Shown piece by piece: positions 63,759 to 64,000 of a DNA stretch of 64,000 nucleotides. The DNA comes from JALHMI01 sp964598535 (GTDB lineage: Bacteria; Planctomycetota; Planctomycetia; Pirellulales; PALSA-1355). Position numbers and translations under genes: made by a program. The notes under the pieces were generated by a model. That model ran no database searches. It was not told the DNA's origin and was given only the letters and a program-made list of their open reading frames with translations. The DNA lies in contig CAZRCI010000022.1 in NCBI GenBank assembly GCA_964598535.1, positions 1 to 64,000 on the forward strand, written 5' to 3'. The first letter of the stretch is position 1; each line of letters begins with the position of its first letter.

Positions 63759-64000
63759 ATGCCAACGCTGAACATCTTGCTGATCGGCCAACCGGCAGAC
63801 GTGGTGGCGCTGTCCGAGCAAACGCTCGCGCTCGGCATGCCGGGGGTTCGGCATTTTCCGGAGCTAAAAGCAGCGTTGGAATGGCTCTCCGAAGCCGAAC
63901 GGCCAGCTACCGATGCGATCTTGCTTTGTGAACCGCGGCCCGGCTGCTGGACAGATCGCGAGCTTCATGCATTGCGTTGCCGCGCGCCCCTGGCGCGGAT
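63759..64000 (+). CDS. Truncated hypothetical protein, runs off window
   Basis: The frame starts at 63759 (MPTLNILLIGQPADVVALSE) and stays open for 80 codons to the window edge. The start resembles a Rossmann or receiver-like beta strand, LNILLIG, with DAILLCEPRPGCW further on. It could be the start of a response-regulator-like protein, but the visible part has no phosphorylation site. It follows the HTH-EIIA gene by 145 bases. Confidence 0.6.
   Translation, partial: MPTLNILLIGQPADVVALSEQTLALGMPGVRHFPELKAALEWLSEAERPATDAILLCEPRPGCWTDRELHALRCRAPLAR

Noticed and set aside
1..64000. CRISPR array, rRNA genes or intact insertion sequence
   Set aside because: No regularly spaced repeats, no rRNA-like stretches and no transposase reading frame were found.

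Overview
The window looks like chromosomal DNA of a GC-rich planctomycete, most likely of the Pirellulales group. The support is the gene content rather than any marker rRNA: an ECF sigma factor overlapping a giant membrane Ser/Thr kinase with a propeller sensor, sulfatases, a paired cytochrome/WD40 protein and DUF1549/DUF1553-type protein, a surface protein with the planctomycete LDDRVVLSA N-terminal motif, a PEP-CTERM protein, and a peptidoglycan (dcw) cluster stripped of most division genes. No rRNA, CRISPR array or intact transposase was seen.

Layout. 1-5128 (minus): kinase and ECF sigma factor, ending in a multi-hairpin repeat. 5365-8323 (plus): two small hypotheticals, a sulfatase and a small His-rich secreted protein. 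8344-10081 is accessory DNA: a terminator, a decayed four-helix-bundle gene split by a 164-bp MITE with an 8-bp target duplication, tRNA-Ser(CGA), and a two-gene toxin-antitoxin-like module whose first gene carries an in-frame TGA. 10325-18177: a DUF4214 surface protein, small hypotheticals, a Trm112-like protein, a HIT hydrolase and a 1291-residue glycoside-hydrolase-like secreted protein. 18315-18482: a second copy of the multi-hairpin repeat.

18505-30123 is an exopolysaccharide locus of two divergent arms around 24271-24650. The minus arm has a chain-length protein, an initiating sugar transferase, a GT4 glycosyltransferase, a WecG/TagA transferase and a degenerate sulfatase-fold protein. 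The plus arm has a polysaccharide deacetylase, a Wzx-like flippase, a GT4 glycosyltransferase, a phospholipid acyltransferase and a CdsA-like enzyme. The gap between the arms holds two related TTGCA-TGCAA palindromes. 30137-35206 holds a gluzincin-like protein, Nudix and FabI genes, a sigma-54 activator and tRNA-Lys(CTT) with a possible integrase remnant. 35560-44142 holds an AlgE-type porin, the PEP-CTERM protein, a Lys/Ala-rich histone-like protein, a copper ATPase and a CinA with a ruined C-terminal active site. 44178-51919 holds the cytochrome/WD40 and DUF1549 pair, an isochorismatase-fold hydrolase and a class V aminotransferase.

51969-62469 (minus) is the reduced dcw cluster in the order murE, murF, mraY, murG, murC, murB, ddl, ftsQ-like. 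It lacks mraZ, mraW, ftsL, ftsI, murD, ftsW, ftsA and ftsZ at their usual places. The window ends with an HTH-EIIA fusion gene and a truncated unknown gene.

The most unusual observations are a complete seven-repeat delta-60 propeller spliced into the WD40 region of the kinase, the covarying multi-hairpin repeats, the MITE with its exact target duplication, and the toxin-like gene with a Trp-to-TGA codon upstream of an intact DNA-binding partner.
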